Origin: an uncultured Verrucomicrobiales bacterium
Lineage (GTDB): Bacteria > Verrucomicrobiota > Verrucomicrobiia > Verrucomicrobiales > Akkermansiaceae
Direction: 5' to 3'
DNA length: 5,973 nucleotides
NCBI GenBank assembly: GCA_938001985.1
Contig: CALLBE010000185.1
Span: 1 to 5,973, forward strand
Shown: in pieces, positions 1-5,393 of the stretch
Layout of the letters: each line of letters begins with the position of its first letter
How positions within the stretch are numbered: position 1 is the first letter of the stretch
Translations under genes and position numbers: made by a program
The notes under the pieces: model-generated
Told to the model about the DNA's origin: nothing
Database searches by the model: none
The model's input: the letters and a program-made list of their open reading frames with translations, nothing else

Positions 1-534
1 GACAACACGGCGCACACGTTCAGGAAAACGAGTCGCAATCGTCAAGGTGATCAACCCTCCAACAGAAGGCCCAATCGCCGCATGAAGCTGATTAATTCCA
101 AATGATGTCACCAAATCCATGAAGGCGTTGGCTTGGTCTGCAATATGCAGTGAAGGGAACGAGGAGCCATAGGCCTTGCCCGTCTCAGGATTGATGCATT
201 TAGGACCTGTCGAACCATAGCAGCCCCCTAAATAGTTAGGCGCGATGATGAAGTATTTATCGGTATCAATCGCCTTTCCTGGACCTACAAAATCAGACCA
301 CCAGCCCTCTTTATTCTCATCCGTCCAATAATCCTCAACACCCTCAACCTCAGCCGTATAACCCGACACATTCTGATTCGCTGACAAGGCATGAGAAATA
401 ATGATCCCGTTACTTTTATCCTCATTCAAGGTCCCCCAAGTTTGGTAGGCCAATTGAGCGTTATTCAACGCACTCCCATTATGCAATTTAAAGGGCGTGT
501 TTTGAGTTAAGTTAAAAAAATGAGTTTTGTTCAC
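1..534 (-). CDS. metX: Homoserine O-acyltransferase (MetX-like alpha/beta hydrolase), C-terminus beyond window
   Basis: MetX transfers an acyl group, usually acetyl from acetyl-CoA, to the hydroxyl of homoserine, the first committed step to methionine in the cytoplasm. The 178 visible residues match the family: AYQTWGTLN at 29-37, SHALSANQ at 47-54, then NYLGGCYGSTGP at 100-111 followed by YGSSFPSLHIADQ at 122-134. The nucleophile elbow is GPSVGG at 155-160, so Ser157 should be the acyl-accepting serine. Canonical MetX has GGSMGG here, so a divergent paralogue with another acyl acceptor is possible. The catalytic Asp and His and the C-terminal acyl-specificity residues lie outside the window. 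The start chosen is GTG at 534, about ten residues before the first conserved strand, as in relatives; no ATG is available. The nearest good Shine-Dalgarno is about 35 nt upstream, so TTG at 549 is a fallback. It lies 40 nt behind the LonN-domain gene and probably shares its transcript. Confidence 0.82.
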   Translation of the reverse strand, partial: MNKTHFFNLTQNTPFKLHNGSALNNAQLAYQTWGTLNEDKSNGIIISHALSANQNVSGYTAEVEGVEDYWTDENKEGWWSDFVGPGKAIDTDKYFIIAPNYLGGCYGSTGPKCINPETGKAYGSSFPSLHIADQANAFMDLVTSFGINQLHAAIGPSVGGLITLTIATRFPERVRRVV

Positions 535-561
535 AATAAAAGTAATCAAGTTAATGATACA

Positions 562-576
562 AGAGAGCTCTCTCCT
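562..576 (-). promoter_or_regulatory. Shine-Dalgarno-like AGGAGAGAG joined to a 12-bp palindrome
   Basis: On the minus strand AGGAGAGAG (576-568) overlaps the stop codon of the LonN-domain gene and runs into AGAGAGCTCTCT (573-562), a perfect 12-bp palindrome. The purine stretch is the best ribosome-binding match for the metX-like gene, yet it is 18 nt from the nearest TTG and over 30 nt from the favoured GTG start. The palindrome has no loop, so as DNA it could be a protein site; as RNA it could pair within itself only with loss of central bases. The function is unproven. Confidence 0.3.
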
Positions 577-1213
577 ACGCAACCCCTAGGTCCAAATATT
601 CTATCAAGGTCTGAACTCGCACCTCTACATCGGGCTCCATCATGAGCTCATGACGAAACGAAGGATCATGCACCAACTGTTGCGCGAGCAAATCCGTTAG
701 CACCCCAAGATCATCAATATTATCCATCATTTGGCGTAGCGTGTGCTTCAACACATCAGGCATCGAGCTGATCGCAGGCTCGGCTGATTCACAAAGGGAC
801 TTGTTTAAAACCTCCGCTTGGAAACCAAGAACAGGGACATCAGGCAACGGGCTTATTTTAGCCAAAGGAAATGAGACCTCATCGGCTTCCACCCACTCCT
901 CAAAAGCCACACGAATCACCCCTTGGAGCAAAACATGGTAAGTGCCATCAGGGTTTCGTCGCGCCATGCGAATCAACCCAGCAGTGCCCACTTTATTACA
1001 AGCTCGGTAATCACTCTCTCCCGCCTCACCAGAAGCCTGAAGGTCAGAAGACGCCTCGCCTATGCAAAAAATACAATCTTCCTCTAACGCCTTCTCAATG
1101 AGCTCAATATATTGAGGTTCAAAAACGTTAAGAGGCATCCCACTGTTTGGAAACAGTGCAGAATTAGGCAATATAATCACCCCGCAAACATCAGGTATTG
1201 CCAAACTCTCCAT
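575..1213 (-). CDS. Stand-alone LON peptidase substrate-binding domain protein
   Basis: This is a 212-residue protein that resembles only the N-terminal (LonN, PF02190-type) domain of Lon protease. It has no ATPase or Ser-Lys peptidase part. The first strand carries the family signature, LPNSALFPNSGMPLNVFEPQY at 15-35 (Leu-Pro, Leu-Phe-Pro, Pro-Leu, Phe-Glu-Pro). VGTAGLIRM at 75-83 and DGTYHVLLQGVIRV at 89-102 match the next beta strands, which in relatives read VGT...I and G..R. The C-terminal helical part, LLAQQL at 175-180 through VRVQTLIEYL at 198-207, also fits. The length is the usual one for free-standing members. Such proteins are widespread but their job is poorly known; protein or peptide binding in the cytoplasm is inferred from the Lon domain. 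The ATG follows the yqeY stop by 10 nt, with AAGG 8 nt before it as a plausible Shine-Dalgarno. An insert rich in Glu/Ser/Ala at 52-66 separates strands. Confidence 0.9.
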   Translation of the reverse strand: MESLAIPDVCGVIILPNSALFPNSGMPLNVFEPQYIELIEKALEEDCIFCIGEASSDLQASGEAGESDYRACNKVGTAGLIRMARRNPDGTYHVLLQGVIRVAFEEWVEADEVSFPLAKISPLPDVPVLGFQAEVLNKSLCESAEPAISSMPDVLKHTLRQMMDNIDDLGVLTDLLAQQLVHDPSFRHELMMEPDVEVRVQTLIEYLDLGVA

Positions 1214-1223
1214 AGGTACAACC

Positions 1224-1670
1224 TTACCCTAATTTTTTAGCGATCAACTGAGAAAGTGTTTTCCCGTCCACTCTGCCTTCAGATTTTGACTGAGCTAGTT
1301 TCATGACCTGACCCATCTCTTTTTTAGACGTCGCACCTGTTTCCGCAATTGCAGCTTCAATCAATGCTGAAACTTCTGCCTCCGTTAACGGTTCTGGCAA
1401 GTATTGGTTCAAAATTTTGATCTCAGCTTTTTCTGACTCAGCTAACTCAGGTCTGCCATTGTCTTCAAACTGCTGGATTGAGTCTTGACGTTGCTTCACT
1501 TGCTTACGAATCACAGCCATGGATTCAGCATCAGTAAGCTCAGTCTCCAAATTGCCTTTTTCAATTGAGGCATTCGTCATCGCTGTTTTAAGAGCGCGCA
1601 GAGCGGCAAGAGCAACTTTATCTTTTGATTTCATTGCCGCCTTGATGTCATTCATTATTTGCGCTTTCAT
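1224..1670 (-). CDS. yqeY: GatB/YqeY domain-containing protein
   Basis: This is a 148-residue cytoplasmic protein, the normal length of the YqeY family. The family is an all-helical domain related to the tail of GatB, the amidotransferase subunit that makes Gln-tRNA from Glu-tRNA. Free YqeY is thought to bind tRNA or help tRNA-linked steps, but a firm role is lacking. Diagnostic blocks seen are LRALKTAM at 24-31, KQVKQRQDSIQQF at 56-68, GRPELAESEKAEI at 72-84, YLPEPLTEAEV at 90-100, and near the end MGQVMKLAQSKSEGRVDG at 119-136, which closes with Gly-Arg-x-Asp-Gly as in relatives. The ATG overlaps the stop of the MFS gene by one base (TAATG), so translation is likely coupled, and there is no strong Shine-Dalgarno of its own. 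Placement beside housekeeping genes is common for this family. Confidence 0.95.
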   Translation of the reverse strand: MKAQIMNDIKAAMKSKDKVALAALRALKTAMTNASIEKGNLETELTDAESMAVIRKQVKQRQDSIQQFEDNGRPELAESEKAEIKILNQYLPEPLTEAEVSALIEAAIAETGATSKKEMGQVMKLAQSKSEGRVDGKTLSQLIAKKLG

Positions 1671-3013
1671 TATTGATCTTTTTTAGTGATTAAATTCGTT
1701 GATAGCAATTTCTGATACGTTACCAAGCAATAAAAAAGAATAATCCCACCAAAGAGGTAAGGTAAACTTTCTATTTTTTCCATAAAACCAGCCGAGGATT
1801 CTTTCTGCGCAATCAAAGACGCCACCACCCAGCCCATCACAGCATATCCTAGGTTGATAGCCAAACCCTTAACACTCAAGGCCGTTGCTCGCATCTCTTT
1901 GGATAAAATCACATTGAGGTATTTAGACATGATGAAATCCGCCCAACCTAAGTTCATGATCATCAATACGCCAAAGATCGCACCCCAGTACGGAATGCCT
2001 TGGATCAAAAAGACTAAAATCAATAATTGGAGCAACCCAAGGACAACAAACTCTCTGAGAGGGTTCTTCACCCACAGCCCCAACTGCTTCATCAAGTAAG
2101 GACTGTAAAAACCCAACACACCCGTTCCCAAGCCAATCAACCCAAACGACCAGACCGGAAAGCCAATGGCTTGATTATATTCACTGTTCAACGTTGTGTA
2201 AACACGCGCCACCGAATCCAGCATCACGCCTCCTGCAATGATTCGAATCCCCACAGGATGCTTCAGCAACCATTTCAGCACTTGAAAAACCTGACGCCCA
2301 GCATCCATCACACTCACACGATCTCCTGATTTTTTAGCCCCCGCAGTGGTAGTCGTCGCAGTCTCTGGTTCAATCATTCGGTTGGCTAAATACAAACAAA
2401 TCACCGCCTGTATCAAACAAAGAATCAAGGGGTACATTCTCGTATTTCCTAAAGAAAAACCCCAAGGCTCAAGGAGAGCGTTGATGGTATCAGAATCGTA
2501 TAAAAAACCTCCCAATAAAAGAATGAGAGAAAAACCAATAGAACGCACTTTTACATTTTTTCCCAAGACCCCTTCCCACTCATCTTCACGCCCTGAGGCC
2601 TGCAAGGAATCATAAGTAATTGCCTGATCCGCACCACTTGTCATTGCTTCTGAAAGTCCCGACAGCAAACGATTGCCCAAACACAACCAGAAAGCAAAAG
2701 CGGGAAAAAAAGGAATGAGCAATAAGAGCCCGATCTCCACAATAAACAAAACGCCTGAGAACTGAAGCAAGAGCTTACGCCCCAATAAATCCGCCATTGC
2801 CCCCGATGGAACCTCAAGCAAAACAATCACAATAGCCCAAATCGCATTGAGCAATAGAAACTCGTCATTACTAATCCCCAACGTCCCAAACAGCAACGCC
2901 ATGATGGGATAATACGGGCGAGCCGTATAAAACAAATTCAGCCAACGGTAGCAAAAAACATTGCGGTCCGCTATTTGCGAAAGTGAAAGCGGAAGGTGAG
3001 AGGCCGTCGACAT
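1670..3013 (-). CDS. Major facilitator superfamily (MFS) transporter
   Basis: This is a 447-residue inner-membrane protein with about twelve hydrophobic segments, six on each side of a polar loop at 213-250 that includes a Thr-rich stretch (219-223). The MFS motif A lies between helices 2 and 3 as GAMADLLGRK at 71-80, with Asp75 and Arg79. A motif-B-like segment in helix 4 has NRLLSGLSEA at 114-123 followed by SGADQAITYDSL at 126-137, whose buried Asp129 and Asp135 are typical of a broad group of proton-driven MFS proteins. The second half carries RATALSVKGLAINLGYAV at 375-392, a common helix-11 form in this group. The substrate cannot be read from the sequence; drug export or uptake of a small metabolite are both possible. 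The ATG at 3013 is the first available, because an in-frame TAA stands three codons upstream at 3020-3022. The gene lies 58 nt after murA and overlaps yqeY by one base. Confidence 0.9.
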   Translation of the reverse strand: MSTASHLPLSLSQIADRNVFCYRWLNLFYTARPYYPIMALLFGTLGISNDEFLLLNAIWAIVIVLLEVPSGAMADLLGRKLLLQFSGVLFIVEIGLLLLIPFFPAFAFWLCLGNRLLSGLSEAMTSGADQAITYDSLQASGREDEWEGVLGKNVKVRSIGFSLILLLGGFLYDSDTINALLEPWGFSLGNTRMYPLILCLIQAVICLYLANRMIEPETATTTTAGAKKSGDRVSVMDAGRQVFQVLKWLLKHPVGIRIIAGGVMLDSVARVYTTLNSEYNQAIGFPVWSFGLIGLGTGVLGFYSPYLMKQLGLWVKNPLREFVVLGLLQLLILVFLIQGIPYWGAIFGVLMIMNLGWADFIMSKYLNVILSKEMRATALSVKGLAINLGYAVMGWVVASLIAQKESSAGFMEKIESLPYLFGGIILFYCLVTYQKLLSTNLITKKDQ

Positions 3014-3071
3014 ACTGATTTACGAATCTACTCGCCTCATCTGATCTCTTTTTTTGAAACCAGAAACGCTC

Positions 3072-4343
3072 TTACTCAATCACTCGCTTAACCACAGCAC
3101 CAAGCTGCTCTAGCTTCTCGTCAATATTTTCATACCCACGATCAATGTGATAAAGTCTAGAAATTTCAGTCTCGCCAGAAGCAGTCAAACCTGCTAAAAC
3201 TAAAGCGGCTGAAGCTCTTAAATCTGAAGCCATCACAGGCGCTCCCGATAGCTTTTCAACACCATGGACCACGGCTCTACCGCCATCCACCTCGATGTTC
3301 GCTCCCATACGCTTCAGCTCCGAACACTGCATGAATCGCTGTGGGAAAATCGTGTCTTCAATAATAGAAATACCCGGCGTTAGAGCCAACATAGCTGTGA
3401 ACTGTGCCTGCATGTCCGTTGGGAAACCTGGGTAAGGAGAGGTGATGATTTCACAACCCTTTGGAGCGTCTCCTTTTTTAACAAAAACCTGTGTTCCTTC
3501 CTCATTAAACTCCACACAATGACCGGCTGAAACCAACATATCTTCAGCCACTTTTAAATGCTCACGGCACACACGCTTGAGCGTAATCCCTTCTTTACTC
3601 GCCATGATACCAGCCACCATGAACGTTGCAGCTTCGATACGATCGGGAATCACTCGATGATCAACGCCATGTAACTTTTCAACCCCTTCGATCGTAATCG
3701 TTCGAGTTCCATGACCTGAGATTTTAGCCCCCATGAGGTTTAAAAACTCGGCTAAATCGTAAACCTCAGGCTCACAAGCTGCAGATTCAATCACGGTCGT
3801 TCCCTTCGCGAGAACCGCGGCCATCATGACGTTATCCGTACCCAATACGGTCGGGCCATGCTTTCCTCTCAAATTAATATGAGCCCCCGTCAATCCATTA
3901 GGCGCCTCTACATTGATATCACCACCATCCATCGTGATTTCAGCACCCAAGGCTTCAAACCCTTTTAAATGCAAATCAATCGGCCTGTCTCCAATCACAC
4001 AACCACCAGGCAACGAAACCTTAGCTCTCCCTAAGCGACCCAATAAAGGCCCCATCACACAGATGGAAGCTCGCATCTTGCGAACTAGGTCATAAGGAGC
4101 TTCATGCTGAATCCCCTTCGCCTCCGTTCTAACCGTTCCGCTGGAGCGTTCCACATGCCCGCCCAAGGCGTTCATGATTTGGATTAAATAGTTCGTATCC
4201 GAGACATCAGGAACATTACGAACAATACAAGGTTCCTCGGTCAAAAGAGTCGCTGCCAATATCGGCAAGGAAGAATTCTTTGAGCCGGAGATGTTGATGC
4301 TACCCTTAAGGTCAGCATCGCCTTGTACGATTAATTTATCCAT
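3072..4343 (-). CDS. murA: UDP-N-acetylglucosamine 1-carboxyvinyltransferase MurA
   Basis: MurA adds enolpyruvate from phosphoenolpyruvate to UDP-GlcNAc, the first committed step of peptidoglycan precursor synthesis in the cytoplasm. The 423-residue product has the usual length and all key residues: SGSKN at 19-23 with Lys22, MRAS at 90-93 with Arg91, LPGGCVIGDRP at 111-121 with catalytic Cys115 and Arg120, FPTDMQAQF at 307-315 with the general-base Asp310, DLRASAALVLAG at 374-385, and YHIDRGYENIDEKL at 398-411 just after Arg396. With Cys rather than Asp at 115 it is expected to be fosfomycin-sensitive (known for the family, not tested here). The frame stays open for 18 more codons to an ATG at 4397, but that extension is not family-like; starting at MDKLIVQG puts Lys22, Arg91, Cys115 and Arg120 on E. 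coli numbering, so 4343 was chosen. No clear Shine-Dalgarno precedes it. It is the first gene of the minus-strand run. Confidence 0.97.
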   Translation of the reverse strand: MDKLIVQGDADLKGSINISGSKNSSLPILAATLLTEEPCIVRNVPDVSDTNYLIQIMNALGGHVERSSGTVRTEAKGIQHEAPYDLVRKMRASICVMGPLLGRLGRAKVSLPGGCVIGDRPIDLHLKGFEALGAEITMDGGDINVEAPNGLTGAHINLRGKHGPTVLGTDNVMMAAVLAKGTTVIESAACEPEVYDLAEFLNLMGAKISGHGTRTITIEGVEKLHGVDHRVIPDRIEAATFMVAGIMASKEGITLKRVCREHLKVAEDMLVSAGHCVEFNEEGTQVFVKKGDAPKGCEIITSPYPGFPTDMQAQFTAMLALTPGISIIEDTIFPQRFMQCSELKRMGANIEVDGGRAVVHGVEKLSGAPVMASDLRASAALVLAGLTASGETEISRLYHIDRGYENIDEKLEQLGAVVKRVIE

Positions 4344-4383
4344 ATCTGAAAAGTTTCTAAAAAAAGGAGAGACTTCTTTCACC

Positions 4384-4396
4384 ACAAACCACAACA
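4384..4396. repeat. 13-bp direct repeat, copy 1 (ACAAACCACAACA)
   Basis: ACAAACCACAACA occurs here and again at 4482-4494, identical over 13 bases and in the same direction, 98 bp apart start to start. Flanking bases differ, so the match is exactly 13. This copy lies in what is probably the murA 5' leader, or at the N-terminal codons if the longer murA start were used. On the murA strand it reads TGTTGTGGTTTGT. Low complexity (A/C only) lowers its weight. Confidence 0.5.
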
Positions 4397-4430
4397 AAGT
4401 TCAAACCATTTGTAGTGTTAATGAAAAATT

Positions 4431-4458
4431 AAATTACGTAGACAAGCCGTTACAACAA
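4431..4458 (-). promoter_or_regulatory. Possible murA promoter (TTGTTG - 16 nt - TAATTT)
   Basis: On the minus strand TTGTTG (4458-4453) and TAATTT (4436-4431) are separated by 16 nt, a passable sigma-70-type pair. It would start transcription near 4424 and give a leader of about 80 nt before the murA ATG at 4343. Both boxes are imperfect and the region is AT-rich, so chance matches are likely. Confidence 0.25.
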
Positions 4459-4481
4459 GCACCACACCCAAATATTAAAAA

Positions 4482-4494
4482 ACAAACCACAACA
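4482..4494. repeat. 13-bp direct repeat, copy 2 (ACAAACCACAACA)
   Basis: This is the second identical copy of the A/C-only 13-mer, lying in the divergent intergenic region upstream of the candidate murA promoter and just outside the inverted repeat at 4504-4550. Together the two copies bracket that promoter, an arrangement seen with regulator or looping sites. No known regulator motif was recognised. Confidence 0.5.
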
Positions 4495-4503
4495 CACCTA
4501 AAA

Positions 4504-4550
4504 ATAGCTTTTTACATCCACGCATCAGATTAAATAGACAAAAAAGCTAT
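4504..4550. repeat. 10-bp perfect inverted repeat, possible operator
   Basis: ATAGCTTTTT (4504-4513) and AAAAAGCTAT (4541-4550) are exact reverse complements with 27 nt between them. The right arm overlaps TATACA (4548-4553), a candidate -10 box for the lipoprotein gene that starts at 4583, though no good -35 box lies at the right distance. The wide spacing fits two half-sites of a DNA-binding protein better than an RNA hairpin. The function is inferred from position only. Confidence 0.35.
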
Positions 4551-4582
4551 ACACACTCATTTTATTGTTAGAAATTCAGGGG

Positions 4583-4864
4583 ATGAAAAAAATAATATTA
4601 GGAATCACATCCGCAGCCACTCTGACTTTTGTTAGCTGTGCCGATATAACAACCCCATTGGCTGTAACCTCAAACAAAGGTGTTTCTTCTAAAATGGGAG
4701 AATCAAAAAGCGTTAGTATTTTAGGTCTTTTACAGACTGGCGATGCTGGTATTAACACCGCAAGAAAAAGTGCCGGTATTAATGAAGTGCACCATGTTGA
4801 TGTTCACACAACAAGAGTATTAGGCGTATTGGAAGTTAACAAAACGCAAGTTTACGGTAAGTAA
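4583..4864 (+). CDS. TRL-family small lipoprotein
   Basis: This is a 93-residue precursor with a lipoprotein signal: Lys2-Lys3, a hydrophobic stretch at 4-17, and a lipobox ending FVSC with Cys19 as the lipid-bearing residue (Phe at -3 is somewhat unusual). The mature part matches the TRL-like family (PF13146-type): SVSILGLLQTGDAG at 43-56, AGINEVHHVD at 64-73, and a closing VLGVLEVNKTQVYG at 79-92, with the characteristic Gly-Asp at 53-54 and terminal Tyr-Gly. The family is found in many bacteria, often as tiny lipoproteins; its function is unknown. The product should sit in the inner or outer membrane facing the periplasm. An in-frame TTG at 4565 would add MLEIQG, but ATG 4583 gives the proper signal peptide. 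CAGGGG touches the ATG directly, too close for a normal Shine-Dalgarno. The gene is monocistronic, divergent from murA, and followed at once by an intrinsic terminator. Confidence 0.85.
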   Translation: MKKIILGITSAATLTFVSCADITTPLAVTSNKGVSSKMGESKSVSILGLLQTGDAGINTARKSAGINEVHHVDVHTTRVLGVLEVNKTQVYGK

Positions 4865-4875
4865 GCGCTTCTACC

Positions 4876-4911
4876 ATCATCAATAAGAGGAAAACCTTAT
4901 TGATGATTTTT
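4876..4911 (+). terminator. Rho-independent terminator after the TRL lipoprotein gene
   Basis: A perfect 12-bp stem is formed by ATCATCAATAAG (4876-4887) and CTTATTGATGAT (4896-4907), with the 8-nt loop AGGAAAAC, and runs straight into TTTTT (4907-4911). It begins 11 nt after the TAA stop. The stem is AT-rich but long, and a T-tract follows only on the plus strand, so it should end the lipoprotein transcript in that direction. Confidence 0.8.
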
Positions 4912-4972
4912 CTCACCTTCTAGAAAGATAGCCGATCTCTTTTCTGAGACTAATTCTGTGTTGATTAACCTA

Positions 4973-5012
4973 TTTTAATGTTTAAAAACGGCACTTCATT
5001 TTAACATTAAAA
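4973..5012. repeat. 14-bp AT-rich imperfect inverted repeat upstream of the alkyltransferase gene
   Basis: The arms at 4973-4987 and 4999-5012 pair over 14 base pairs with a single bulged T at 4983 and an 11-nt loop (ACGGCACTTCA). Only one pair (4980-5005) is G-C. It sits about 55-90 nt before the alkyltransferase start. It may be an operator, a weak leader hairpin, or the end of another transcript. Apart from this the 4912-5065 gap holds no gene and no convincing -35/-10 pair that I can find. Confidence 0.4.
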
Positions 5013-5065
5013 ACTTACCCGTCATCTCTTCGGATATTAAACGAAACAAAAGACGAGAAGCAACC

Positions 5066-5368
5066 ATGACGCCTTTTCAAACCCGAGTCTTAGAAGTCAC
5101 CAAAACCATCCCTAGAGGGAAGGTCATCACGTATAAGACTCTTGCCTCCCTCTTGAATTCAAAAGCGTATCAAGCCATTGGACAGGCTTTAAAAAACAAT
5201 CCAACACCCATCACGATTCCCTGTCACCGCGTGATAAAATCAGACCTCTCACTGGGCGGTTATTTAGGCAATCAAAGCCAACGAAAAAAAGAACTGCTCG
5301 CACAAGAGGGCGTTTTATTCACTCTCTCAGATCAAGTGAATCCGAATTTCGTCATCGACCAACTGTAA
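5066..5368 (+). CDS. Single-domain O6-alkylguanine-DNA alkyltransferase (MGMT family)
   Basis: Proteins of this family move an alkyl group from O6 of guanine in DNA to their own cysteine, repairing the lesion in one irreversible step. The 100 residues cover only the DNA-binding/active-site domain and lack the N-terminal ribonuclease-H-like domain of Ogt, Ada and human MGMT. The active site IPCHRV is intact (Cys53, His54, Arg55), unlike alkyltransferase-like (ATL) proteins, which have Trp for Cys. Other conserved points are present: TYKTLA with Tyr23, NPTPI with Asn45, GGYLG with Tyr66, and LLAQEGV with Glu81. In the recognition helix KAYQAIGQAL (33-42), Gln36 aligns with the arginine finger (Arg128 in human MGMT). 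Alkyl transfer is likely but base flipping may be altered. A weak GAGAAG lies 5 nt before the ATG. No Ada-type regulator or glycosylase gene is in the window. The next gene starts 25 nt downstream. Confidence 0.9.
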   Translation: MTPFQTRVLEVTKTIPRGKVITYKTLASLLNSKAYQAIGQALKNNPTPITIPCHRVIKSDLSLGGYLGNQSQRKKELLAQEGVLFTLSDQVNPNFVIDQL

Positions 5369-5393
5369 AGTTTCCTTAAGTCTGATTTTAGGA

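Larger units (their letters stand above)
1..4343 (-). other. Predicted transcription unit murA - MFS - yqeY - LonN-domain - metX-like
   Basis: Five minus-strand genes follow each other with gaps of 58 nt, -1 nt (the TAATG overlap), 10 nt and 40 nt. I see no hairpin followed by a T-tract on the minus strand between them. This is the usual picture of one polycistronic mRNA starting upstream of murA. Co-transcription is inferred from spacing only. The 58-nt gap between murA and the MFS gene is large enough to hide an internal promoter, although I could not identify one. The unit continues past the left window edge. Confidence 0.6.

Noticed and set aside
741..1101. Two overlapping plus-strand open frames (741-941 and 871-1101)
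   Set aside because: They lie wholly antisense to the LonN-domain gene, overlap each other in different frames, and show no domain-like pattern.
1854..2615. Three plus-strand open frames antisense to the MFS gene
   Set aside because: The minus strand here encodes a clear 447-residue transporter with motif A; the antisense products are low-complexity and lack any family signature.
2641..2826. A 61-codon minus-strand frame inside the MFS gene
   Set aside because: It is a shifted frame of the transporter; its hydrophobic look comes from the membrane-helix codons of the real gene.
3020..3040. A six-codon minus-strand frame between murA and the MFS gene as a possible leader peptide
   Set aside because: It is too short, shows no run of a single amino acid codon and no attenuator hairpin, and is expected by chance.
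3913..4095. A plus-strand frame antisense to murA
   Set aside because: It overlaps the most certain gene in the window, around the catalytic Cys115 codon, and has no protein-like features.
4344..4397. An 18-residue N-terminal extension of MurA
   Set aside because: The frame is open, but the extra residues do not resemble the family, and starting at 4343 places Lys22, Arg91, Cys115 and Arg120 at their standard numbers.
4291..4533. A plus-strand frame spanning the murA start and the intergenic region
   Set aside because: It has low-complexity Thr/Asn/Lys-rich content, crosses the murA N-terminus, and has no start signal.
4576..4758. A 60-codon minus-strand frame antisense to the TRL lipoprotein gene
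   Set aside because: The plus strand encodes a recognisable lipoprotein with signal peptide, family motifs and terminator; the antisense frame has none.
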